Shown here: positions 24,301 through 37,000 of the stretch, one piece after another | How positions within the stretch are numbered: position 1 is the stretch's first letter | Layout: each line of letters starts with the position of its first letter | DNA from: Tubulanus polymorphus | Lineage: Eukaryota; Nemertea; Palaeonemertea; Tubulaniformes; Tubulanidae | DNA: 64,000 nucleotides | Direction of reading: 5' to 3' | Assembly: GCF_964204645.1 (NCBI RefSeq) | Contig: NC_134027.1 | Coordinates: forward strand, 26,090,485-26,154,484 | Made by a program: the position numbers and the translations under genes | The notes under the pieces: generated by a model | What the model saw: only the letters and a program-made list of their open reading frames with translations | Databases searched by the model: none | Told to the model about the DNA's origin: nothing

Positions 24301-26800
24301 GATCATCAGTCTGTACGTCTCTGCGTTCTAATGCGCGTGTAAGTAATAACGTTTTCTAAGTAAGCCGTACACAATATTACATACAAGGATTATAAGATTA
24401 GATCGGCCAGGTAGGAAACAAGCCAGATTATAAACTACTAGACTCGTTTATGATTCATATTACAACATCTTCAACTATATCGTCATCGAGAATAGTTAGC
24501 ATCATTTCCGCGGCCTTGGGCTTGAATTCTCCCCGATGACAGACATATTTTCTAATTATAAACATTTTTTTTCACGAGGAGAGAATGCAATTAATATCAA
24601 CTTCAATCAGTATTATTGTTTTTATACGGAAACTAGGCCAATTACTGGGATGTTAATTGGGATAGTTGTGCGTGTTTCGTTAGGGGTTCGTACTATGAAA
24701 TAACCACGTCTTATATTAGTAATTAGTATAAATGTATCTGTATCTATTGCCGATTGCTGAAATCGAGATTTGGGTATGATTTCGTACTGATATCAGATTT
24801 AACTCTAGTGACCTAGTCTAACTATAGAGGGTCCTTGTTGTCGAATGTCCTTAGATATTTAGAAACATGAATTTTAATAGTTATTTCTGAGAGGATGGAT
24901 GTGTAGCATGTCCTCAATATATCGGGACTGGACTGGTTGCCGGTCAATTCAATTCAATTATCGATATATTCAAATCCAAAATAACTTTATTGATAATATT
25001 ACATAATATATATTATGATATTTATTGTTGATCATATTAAGCAATATATGAGCTATTTTTCGTAAAGCCGTCAATAAACATTCAAGTTAGTTTTCTTCTC
25101 TTTTTTTCAATCTTATCACGAAAAATTTCAATTAACAATTGCTAATTACTAATTCAGCGTAGGGTGTGACATTTAATGAATTTCGCTAATTGCTTCGAAA
25201 CCAAATCAATAACGGGCGCCGCGCCACGCGCCGAAATCATCGTCGATTCTATTCCAGTCATTTCGTCGTCTAAAACAAAGAAAATACACGAGTAATTAAC
25301 CCTGTCGAGACCTCGCGTTAACGAGCTTTCAGCCGTTCGGTAATTAGATGACTAAAACGTTCGCCGGCGAAATCGTGCTAAGTAGCAACCGTAAGAATCG
25401 GGTGAAACCCTCTCGGCTCGGCGTCTGCTGCTCCGTGATGTTCGAACGAACGAACGAACGACGAATCTTTTCCTGCTGTTTGTAATTAACCCTAAAGGTT
25501 TACGCGCGTTCACCGCGACGCGAGTTAAAACATTAAAGTACCTGTATCTTAGTATCGTTAATTTGATATGCTACGGGGGACTTAATTCTTTTGGCTTGAT
25601 CTTTCATTAACCGGGTCTTTGATGACGTTTCGACGCTTTGTCAGTCGACTTGTTAGACATGTTTTTATTTCTCTAATGATGAGAATTATTTCAACGATGC
25701 CGTACTTGTGGACGTCCACATCGACTAGATAATCATTAGCGAGTTCATCCCGAGTCTTTCAAAATCAGCCCAATTAGTCGACGACTGTAGGTGAAGTTTC
25801 CATTCAACGATCCCCGTGAGGTTCAACTGCCTTTTTATTAATTATTCGGAATACGGATTTTTTCTTGGAAAAAAAAATGTGAAAGCAAAGGACGAAAAAA
25901 AAACCCCAGAAAAACAGTTCTTGCAGGAGTTTTAGAATGGAAGAGAATTGGGGGGAAAAATAGAAATACGTAATACAGTTCTTTTATGATTCGAGTAAAA
26001 TCGAGAATGCTTATTTTTTGCAAACCATAAGATCGAAAATTAAAATAGAAATATCCAGAAAAAACTTTCTTTGAACATTTATGATGAATGCGAAGCTGAA
26101 GACTTAGAAAATGTTGATATGATAAAGATCCCCGGTAGCCGATCTGTACCTCGAGTATTAAAAGATGAATTTACCCATTTTTTCACCAGGGGGCAGCATC
26201 GAGGTTAGAATTAGGGCGCGGAAATTTGTAACTACCTTAGTCGCTTTAAGATGTTTGATTGATTCATGTAAGTCTAGCTTGATGGCGGGATTAGGATGTT
26301 TAAAATGCTCTGAAAATTGAAAAGCATTGACTGTGAAGTATCCATTGTCCCCTTGCGAGAAAAAAACCTTTGTTAAACAATGTCGACGAGGTCATACCGC
26401 GGCCAGTCCAATTAGAATTTGTTTTCCCTGAGGTGTTAGAAATAAACTTACACAATGCTTTCCGCATCTTTGGCATAAAATCAGCAATGGTCATACAACG
26501 GGAAACTACCATTACTCATCGGTCTGAGACGTTTCTCACATTCCTATCATCTAAATCTTTGGGTGTTTTTTTTTCTATTATCGAGAACTTTTCAAAACAA
26601 CGTCATCTTATTCGACAAAGACCGATTTTAACCGAATCGGCTGAATATCGAATGAATGCCTGCTCTGGTAATCAACGGTTAAGCATTAATGATGAACACA
26701 ATGCGGGTAGCATGATTAAAACAAAAGCGATCGTTAATTACTTCAATAATTAGCAGGCCTGATAAATGGTGTTAATTGCTAGAGCACGAAATTATCCATA

Positions 26801-26895
<95 letters not shown>

Positions 26896-27970
26896 CTTTG
26901 CTATCATCATCATCATCACTTCCCTGTGTATTGGATATAGAACTGCTCTGACTGTGATGATATATTGTGTGTTGTTTCATCAGGGATTACTGGTTGTTTT
27001 AATTTTCTAGAAACAAGAAGGAAACTGGGATTATTCTATCCATCAGATCCGCGTCTATCCTTTCGTAAGTTCCTCCTCCTCTATCTCTCTCTCTCTCTCT
27101 TCTTTCTCTCTCTCTCGCTCTCTCTCTCTCTCTTTAACCTTATTGTAGTTTTGTCCCTCTTACTGTTGTCGCGTGTGTAAAATACGATAATTCTCTTCTC
27201 GAGAATTTGAGGAACTCTCTCTCTCGATTGCAGCGATAATCGCTGTAAGCTGGCTTTATATAGTAGTGCATTTTGTTGTCCTGTTAGTCCTAGGCTTTCT
27301 ACATGTTTAGTAGTAGTTCGTTAGTTCTCAAATACTAGTCACGTTCGTCTCCTATTCACGTATAGATGCAGTAAGCATCGCAATAAAGCGAACTGTAGCA
27401 CCTATCTATCTACAAATTCGCTTTTGTAAACTTTCTTCTTCAATGAGATAAAAAAAATCAGTATCATATAGTTATCATTAAATTGAATGAGGTTTGTCAT
27501 ATCGAAGGGTTATGACTCATTTCCTAGCCTAGTTTATTTCTGTGATAGTGACACCCGTCGTCACCTTGATTAAACTTCATATTTCAGTCGCGCGCTAAAC
27601 GTCGCGATTCGCCAACGATCGATTTCTCGCTCGCGCCGTATTTTCGGATATCAATTTTTCCGTGGAACTTTCAAGAATGTTTTACTTTCGCGCGTGAAAA
27701 ACGTCGTCGAGTTCATCGCCGCCAGTGACAGAAATTCATACCGAAATATATTGTTATGACGAAAAAAAACGCATTGAAATTAGCGTCTGGTTTTCGGCCG
27801 CGGGCGATTTTAAACCGTTCAACGAATTGATTGTGATTTGTTATTGTTTTGTTGTGTCGTATTTGATTCCCGCCTGCGGGCTCGAATTAAAACTCCGCAT
27901 CGACGCATAAACTTCTATTCGACATCAAAAAATTAGTTATATATATACGCGATTTAATCGATAATTCTCG

Positions 27971-28007
<37 letters not shown>

Positions 28008-31000
28008 TATGTGTGTCCATATTAGATTTAATGAGTTGTATATCGCTGATTTTTTGTCGTCGTTACTTTGATAACGTACGAGGGTGTCACCCGGTTAAGA
28101 ACTTCGGCGTTAGGTGTTTTTATCGCGGCCATTTTTAAAATTGGGTGGAGACGATTTATCTCTGTTTATGAACGGATATTATCGGCTCGTTAAGCCGATC
28201 TTGTGTCTGATGAAACTTTATTTCTCACCGTCAGCGTACTTATAAAAAATCTCTGTTGGACCGCAGTTCCACAGATGAGTTAGGCCCGCAAATTTAGAAG
28301 TTGGTCGATGAAGGTAAAAGCTCAATCAGTTAACTGAAGCAGCCAAAAATAGAAACCCTAATCAGTCTTTAGCTGGTTCAGGCTCGATAGATGATTGTTT
28401 ACATGAACCAGTATCAAAATTTGCAGTTATGTACTTTAAACTAAAACTTCTGAAAATTTGACAGACCGTCCAAATATAGCGGTACTTGAATTCGCGATTT
28501 CAAAACTTCCAGTTTGTGATGGGCAGGTGTGGTGGGTCTGTTAGCGCCACCAAATAGAAAAAAAAAACGAACGAAGGAATTTTACCAACAATCCAACTAT
28601 ATCTGAACTCTTGATTTCCGATTTCAAGATCAAACTCGTTTCATTCTTGGTAGGCGCGAAAAATCAAAACGAATTCAACAAATTAAGCGAAAGGAACGCT
28701 TTTCCATTTCGAGATCGATAATCCGTTCGAATTCCAATTTAGAACTGGGTCAAGTCTGATTACCGAGCAGCAGAAGCCATTACTGAAAAATAACACGCCG
28801 TAATTGTTACGAAACAAAAGAGACGAAATGTTCGATGTTGAATAATTCATTTTCGATAGCATGATGGCCGCCGTCGTCGTGCGTTAGCCGGGCAAAAAAA
28901 CAATAAAATTACTCGCGCGCTCACGAAAAATATGCTCGGAGCTCATTTCTGCAGCGATACGAGGTCATTATATTTGTATGATATTGTCACCAGTAATTAG
29001 TACAGTGCATGATAAATTGTACATTTGGTATTTCGTGTATTCATTAATTTCGACACCTAATGGAAGAATCGAACCCTCCGGGAACGTCTCGACTGCGAGG
29101 AAAAAAATTCACAGATTAAGCTTCCTGAGTGGTAATTAACAAGGGGCATAGGGCGAGAATAATTTGTGTTTGTGTGTGTGTGTGTGTGCGCGATGCTGCT
29201 TAGAAAATATTCGCATAATAAAGTAACGTGATATTTATGGAGTTTTTTATTTCGGTATGAGATAAGCTCTCGATAAGCCGCGCGTGATCAACCCATCCGG
29301 CGTCGAGGATGCGTGTGTGGTCTTATATCGAAAAAAAGGGTTTTTTTGGAAAAAGCTATTTCCTCGAATGGAAAATCTTGAAGAATTGTTATATTAGAAG
29401 AGCTAATTCTTTGAATGACCTGACTAGAATTTACGAGCTATTCGAGCTTTCGAAGCTATTTCTTGAAACGACCAAACCTGACCAGAATTTATGAGTTATC
29501 GAAGCTATTTCTTGGAATGACCAAAATTTTAGGACCTAGGGAGCTATGAAAAATGTTGAAAATCTTGAAAAATTGGCTTAAAAAAAATGCTATTACTTTG
29601 AATGAACTGACCAGAATTTCTTGGAATGACCAGAATTTTGCGACCTGTCAAAAATGTTCGTGTCGTTTGAAACATTAGATTTTCGAATGTAATGCCGTCT
29701 ATAATGGGTCGACTGTAAATTGTTAGTGAGACAATTTGTGAACCTATTAGCCGCGCGAAAGCAATCAAATAGCTGCCGGGAATACCGAACTAAATGGAAC
29801 CTCGGGCACGGCTAATTCCAACCAGATAGAAAATGCATTTTGTCATTTGAAATGAGTAATTAATTCAACGGTAGAAGAATCGAATCGACCCTGCCGCACA
29901 ACTCACTGTAAACTGTAATTCAGTAAAATGCCACGGCGCGTGATTGACTGAAAGAAACACTGATGATGAGTTGTAATTAGGTGAGAATTCCAGTTGTACC
30001 GGCTGCCATTTCATGCAGAAACATTGTAACGATTGCTGATGAGTCGATATCAGTTACTGAGAGCCTCGTGTCGCAACCCGCGCGCGATACTAGCGCAAAA
30101 ATGACTCGATGTTCGTTTTTTAAGAGCTTCGAGGTTTGCGATTAATTTTCTGTTTTGTTTCTTAGTGAGCAAAATCAGGGTCGGTGCCCGCTTATCTGCA
30201 AACAAGTCAGCAAAAAGTCCGGAAATTTTCTTTAAAAAAAGTCAGGGAGATTTGTTGAGATTGCTAGATCGCACGTTAAATTAAACAGTTTCTGTCTGTG
30301 TCTTCTTGAATTCTTAGCAGTTCAAGCCACCGAAAAACGATACCTGTCAGAAAAAAAGGCTAATATGTAAAAGTACTGGCCACCCTGAAAATAGAATGTA
30401 TAAATAATGTTATTCTATCGATGCTCGTAGAAAACATGTGGATCCTCCCGGTGAACTTGAAGGACACGGCGTCCTTCACTGACGAGAACTTAGATCCGAT
30501 GTAGCACAGGTAACAAGTCTATAAGGAGTATGAAGAAACTTGTAGTTTTTAAGGCAAAAAAGATATTCCCCAAGCGGTAGATGAACTCGAGTCGAAGAGC
30601 TCCGACTCTTCAGCTATAGCGACTACGCGCAAACAACATTCGCCGTAACCTATAAGATGCTATTGCACGAGTCCTGCAAATGATCATTATGAAATAAAGT
30701 TCAAAATGGCAATTAAATATTTCGGATTTCAAAGAGCCATCGATAAAACGTCGAAAACTGAACTGAAGTCTCGAGTCATCGCACGAAAACACGATCAAAT
30801 TCTACCGTTCGAATTTCTTATGTTTCATCGCAAATTAGCGCCACGGCGAAGAATCAAATACGCTTAATAAGTGCATCATCCAGAATTCAATCCGATTTGA
30901 AGAGATCTCGGGTTCGGCGCGAGAGTCAAGAGACGTCAGACAAAGACTCGGAAAAAAAAACCCAGCAGAAATCATATCTGTATTTCGTGAAATTCGAACA

Positions 31001-34000
31001 CGACAATTCGAAGTCCCTGAAGTCGGTGATAGCAGTCGTAGCAGTTTGATACACTCCTGCGTCGTCGCCGTTAATAACTAGATTAATATTGACTATTATT
31101 TCATGGATTAATACGCTGACAAATCCCATGGTTGTTTTAAAGAAAAGTCGCGTATTGTTCTTGACGGTAACGCGAACTTAATCTGCCGACGCGTGGCTCC
31201 GGTTCAATTCAATAGATACTTCGCGTAAGTATCATTTTTCGCGGCGACGATTTGGGACTGTCGGGTGAAAGAAAAACGAACGAGCTTCGAAATTCAAACG
31301 GTTCTCTTGACTTTTGTCGTCGGTTTTGCATAATGTATACGAATTTCAGCGACAGTTTTTTTTCGTCGCGAGAATTCAAAACTAGAAGAAAGAGACAAAA
31401 GACCCGAAATATCACAAGTTCGGATTTGTCAATTTGCACAATTGGATTTTGAGTTTTAAACGATATTTCCATGTGTAACTAGTAATGCTATATCGGAAGT
31501 AAGTCAACAACTTATGAAGCTGAGCTCAGACCTGACGACGACTACGTTTTGAGAGTAGCTTTTATCAAACTTCTCCCAAAAATTTCAAAACACCCTCAAA
31601 ATCGTACATTTGTTTGTCGTTGGTTGGCAATACGTTTTTGTGAAATTCTACGATGAACTTCATACCCAAAACACATGATGTGAAGGGCTAAATCTCAAGG
31701 AACGCAGGGACCTGACTATGACTACTATTTGAAAGTAGAAGACCTCATTTACTAAGAAAAATATAAAATAACCTCAAAATCAGTTCATTTTCAATGAACC
31801 TACTATATTTGATATCAAATTGCTCTAAATTCTGGCAAAAACTACGACAATTAGAGAGATATGATGAGAGTAGTGCGGTCTGTGCGGTCTGGCTATATGT
31901 AGAGATATCTACGAGACACGGCACCTCTATCTCTCCATGGCATCTATGGCAGCAATCTGTTTTAATTGTTTGCGCAAATATTAATCACTTAACGATGACA
32001 AAGCTAGAGTTAATTAACGAGTGATATTTACAGTACTGATCAGGCATCGTTAAATGCTCTGCGTGCTAACAGTCGTTTAATAGTTCTTCGGCGGCTCCGG
32101 TTGTATCCCTCGGCCGATGCTACTGATTCACTCGCCGGATAGCTAGAATCTCTCTCCCCCCCCAAAAAAAGAGCTCCCTAGAATAGAAATAGTGAATTTA
32201 GTAGTAGAATGAATGATTACAAGTGATTACTGCAGTGACAGTGTGATTACCGTGTGATTACAGCGTGTTCCCTAATTCACCAGTGATCCGTCATTTACAT
32301 ACTGGTCATCTCTAAGTCTAATTAAATGAGATTTTGATGAGAGAACCCATTTTGCTTTGGTTCTAATTAGTCATTAAACGCGTAGTCGTTAGCCGCGCAC
32401 ACTCTCACGCGAACCAATGGACCATAGCTACTAGCTACACGACTACAGTCTGCCACAGCTCATAGCCACTGCTCATAGCCACGTAGAAACTTCAAGCTAA
32501 AACATAGGATAGAACTTGAATAAACGTTTGTCTGAAAGAGATTTCAATAAGATTGAAACCCATTGCATAGACTCTTGTTAGATTAATGAAATTCATTTAT
32601 CGAGATTTGAAATCAATGGGTGAAAGATGCAACATTTCAGACTCAGAGACCTTCATCAGGAATGTCATACACTTCAGTCCTTGTTCGGCAACAAGTTTTT
32701 CTTAAATTCTCCGACCAATTTGATATCCTAAATTACAATATAGTGAAGGGTGAAAGCTCAATAGAAACACAGGGACCTGACTATGACTACTTTAAAGAGC
32801 TCAACTTCTCCCAAAAATATCTAGATACTACCAAAATCAGAATAGTTTCTAGTTCATTTTCTATTGAACTACTATTTTTGATATAAAATAACTCTCATTT
32901 TTTGGTGAAAACTTCTATAATTAGAGGTTTAGGGTATTGTAGGTGTCAGGTATAGTCTGGTGTGAACACATAATATAGTGTAGTCTAGGGATAGTCTAGT
33001 CAGGCTTTCACCGGTTGTGACTAGTTGTTTAAGATGGTGCGCGAATAATTACTGAAATATCTTACAGACAGTGCAATGTGACTGATTTAGCTGTCACAAT
33101 TAATTACAAACGTCTGTGTTTAATGTTTGATGTAGCTGATGTAAAGTGTGGTTTGTGAATGTATTTGTGATGTGACCGCTGTGTTTAACTGCCTATAATA
33201 TACATATGTCGTCTCTCGAAAATAATTACCGCAACTTCTTCACACGTCGACGACATTCGTAATAATTAATTTCTTTCTTTTCTTTTTAACGCGAGACCGA
33301 AAATACTGATCTTACCTGGTCTATATCGAGATAGTTCATGCTCATCACTAGGTTATCAGAGAAATCGGGGGGGGGGGGGGGGGGGGAATTCGGCTAATTT
33401 TCTTTTCTTCGAAAAAGACAGGGAAGTTAAAAGGCTAAAAAGGGAATAGTCAGGGAATTATGTTGAGATTGCTTGATCGCGTATAGAACTAACAGTTTCT
33501 GTCTATGTCTTGCGTATTTGACTGTGTTAATTAGATTCTTCAGGTATAGTCAGGAAAACAAAGTACATGTCAAGAAAAAAAGCAAACAAAAGCTAAGCGG
33601 CTATCCTGATGAGTTTTCTAGTCATGACTCAAGGTCGAAGACACATTTTTTATCCCTTCTTGTGCGACTTTAAAAATATCTAGTCGATATTTTAGGGGTT
33701 CGATTTTTATGCAAAGTAAATTGAGATATTGAAGAGTTTCGAATAATGGGCCGAACGCCAATATATATATACTTCTTCACTCAGTCTTCGGTTATACTTG
33801 TATTTAGGTTAAATTAATAAAGCTCTTTGCCTTACAAATAATTCACACAATTATAATCAAACTTTTCCAAGTACCTCTTCATCCCAGTCCTCGCCCGCCC
33901 GCCCGGTGGAATGTCAAACAACGCATGACTTGACTTGATTTTTTAATATTATTTAACGAGCTCGAGTAACTATCATCGTATAGTAATTTGATAATTAATT

Positions 34001-37000
34001 TAGCGGCCGGTTCGATGTTTGCTTATCTTACATTCGTCTCGTATTGTTTACGATTGTTTAATACGTAATTAGTTTATAAAACGATTCATTATTTTCCTCG
34101 TCGATAACCTCTTGTACCCGGAGAACTGTCGGTCGAAAATACTTCCACAATCATTTGTCATTTGCAGGGGCGGATCCAGGGGCATGTTGTGACCATGTCG
34201 ACCATAAAAAACGGCATATATTCTTAATTTAGGGCCGAAAGGCATATCGGCAACATTTTTAAAATTTTACGATCATTTTAGAGCTTTCTGATGCATTTAG
34301 TCAAGAAACATAGGTTATATATTTAGGAAAAATATCTATTATGTATCTCAGGTGGGTCCAACGGCAAATTTTGATACAGAGGAAAAATAAAAAGGCACTT
34401 TGGAATTCCGACCGTGTCGGGCGACCCGGTCGACACGGTCTGAATCCACCCCTGATTTGTCATCGTTATTTACCGATGGTTTTTCCGATGAATTTGTCGT
34501 TTTTAAGAATTCTCTTCTTTTTACGTTCCGTTCGCGCCCTGATTCACCGGTTCGGCTCGCGCCCTGATTCACCGGGGTTGTGGTCGATTATTCTCGCTAC
34601 ACTCGAGGTTTTCTGCCGATATCCAGGAAACAATCGAGTCCGTATAAACTATTCATGTTAACCTGAATATTCCGTGATCTTATTTAATGTATAAATTCGA
34701 GTATGATATTTGAGCGCTTTTTAACAATACGAGCTCTCGGAGATTTCGAAATTGGGCGTAAATTAGTTTCCAAGAGGGATATCTTATACTCTATGGATTT
34801 CGCTTGATATAAAAAGTTTAGGGTAACATAGTAACATAGTTCAATCTCGTATTATAAGATTAAGATTATTTGTTATTTGTTCTCTCATCAATTTCGTCTC
34901 TGACTTAACTTGTATTCACCTTTGTTTTAATTTAAGTGCCCCCTAGTTTGTCTTTCTTTTTACTACTGACTTTAAGTTTCATTTATATTAATACTCACTA
35001 TTGTTGTTTATAATCACCCCTTAGTTTGCTTCCCTTTAATCTATTTTAGCGTGTAACTGTTTTTACGTTAATTTTCCTTTAGTTTGTATCATCTCTGATT
35101 ACTTGAATTAGTCTCTTTGTCTCTGGGTTGTATATATATATATCTCATAATTTCTGTAGTATCTCATTATTCCTGAAGATGACTATTAAGATATAGTCGA
35201 AACGTTGAAATAAACTACTATCTCGAAGTTTCATTTTCGGACTTTTTATTATCATTGTGGCGTGTGGCTATTTTAGCGTGTAACTGTTTCTACGTTAATT
35301 TTCCTTTAGTTTGTATCATCTCTGATTACTTGAATTAGTCTCTTTGTCTCTGGATTGTATATATATATATATATCTCATAATTTCTGTAGTATCTCATTA
35401 TTCCCGAAGATGACTATTAGGATATAGTCGAAACGTTGAAATAAACTACACTAGCTCAAGGAATACAGCATTCCTGAAGATGACTATTAGGATATAGTCG
35501 AAACGTTGAAATAAACTACTATCTCGAAGTTTCATTTTCGGACTTTTTATTATCATTGTGGGATTCTCTCCTCATCGCGTCAACACGGATATAGTGTTCT
35601 ACCAATCGTGATAGTTCAATCTCGTATATGTACCAGTATATAGGTTCTGTTATGTTGTGTAGTACGCGTTTTAATGGTTTTATGTAAAACTCGCGCTCGG
35701 TACTTGAACGTCTAAAACTGGTTTCGCTATCTTGTTAAATTGTCTGATTACGGAGTGACTTAATAACGTTAATGTAGTCGCTTATCTGAAACTAAATTTG
35801 TATTCTTCAGTTCTAAACTCTGCCTCAATCTCAAGTGATACATCAGAACTGCCTGGCTTTGATCATTGATAATATTAATGGACCCTGTGTGATGATTAAC
35901 AGCAAACCTCGGTTATCTGATAGCGAAACAATTTCAGACTTTTTTCTCTCTCAACGAAAACTGTTTTTCATCTCTTGTGTTTTTCGTGTTTATAAAACAG
36001 TGACATAATAAGCGGGCAATCTGCTCATTCTTAAAGCTCGCATTTCTCCAAAATTATAAAAAAGTTAAAAGATTAGCTTTTCTGATAGAAGTTTCTCGGG
36101 ATAAACAATAAATTGTCCTCGACTTACAGTGCTGACCTCATCTGTTATTGTAGGTGATTGAGTAGTTTGAATTAGTCAGGTCAGGTCCCCGGCGTTATGA
36201 GGCTGTTAGCTACTTTACAATCGGTTCTGATTTTCGTCGCGTTCAATTGATGTTGACATTTTAATTACCGCCGATAAGTTTCTGCCGTAATCGACTTGAA
36301 AGCTCATCAGCTCGGATTAACCGGCATTAAAAACGAATAAAATTCCTGAATTTTCTCGAATCTGCATTTTCATTCCGAATACGAATGATTGGAGAGAGCC
36401 CGCCAGTGCAACTGTCTCTTAAAGAAACTGTTTAATTCCTTCACAAGACTAAGATTTCTTCTACTGGGTTTTGCTTTCTGAAAAAAAATCATTTCATAGT
36501 AAATATGACTAGGTCAGTATTTTGGTCTATAGGGATGACTTTTCTTTCACCTTTTATGAAATAGCTATAGATATAGCGTTTAATGAGAGGCTTCTTTTGG
36601 TACCTGGGGGTTTCTACACCTTAGACTTCGTGACAATAGATCGAAAATTCGAACAATTCCGGCTTCAGTCAGAAAATTACATCTAATTTAACGATGAATG
36701 GGCCGGTCAATAGATTGAAATAGCAGACTTAATCATCTAGAAACAATGAGTACACCGTGGTCAAAATGTCACAAATGAGCCTTGGTTATTGTGAGTTTGG
36801 GGGATGTCATTGTGATCAAGGTCCAACAAACTTGAATAGGGGAATTGTATTATCAAAAACAAGAGTCTAATCTTTGATAGCCTAGATGCGGGGATTGTTT
36901 CGTCGACAATAGTCCGAGATGAATAAGGGTATAAAGATGTTGGTATTGTTGCGTGGATTTCCTCTGTATTGTGGTAAAACAAAGCGATTTGTTTGATTGC

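Noticed and set aside
26370-26753. 127-codon open frame in ZFHX intron 2
   Set aside because: No family recognised, an overlapping frame on the other strand, no splice partner; more likely chance.
26766-26980. Poly Tyr-Ile reading frames
   Set aside because: They are the (TA)n microsatellite at 26806-26892.
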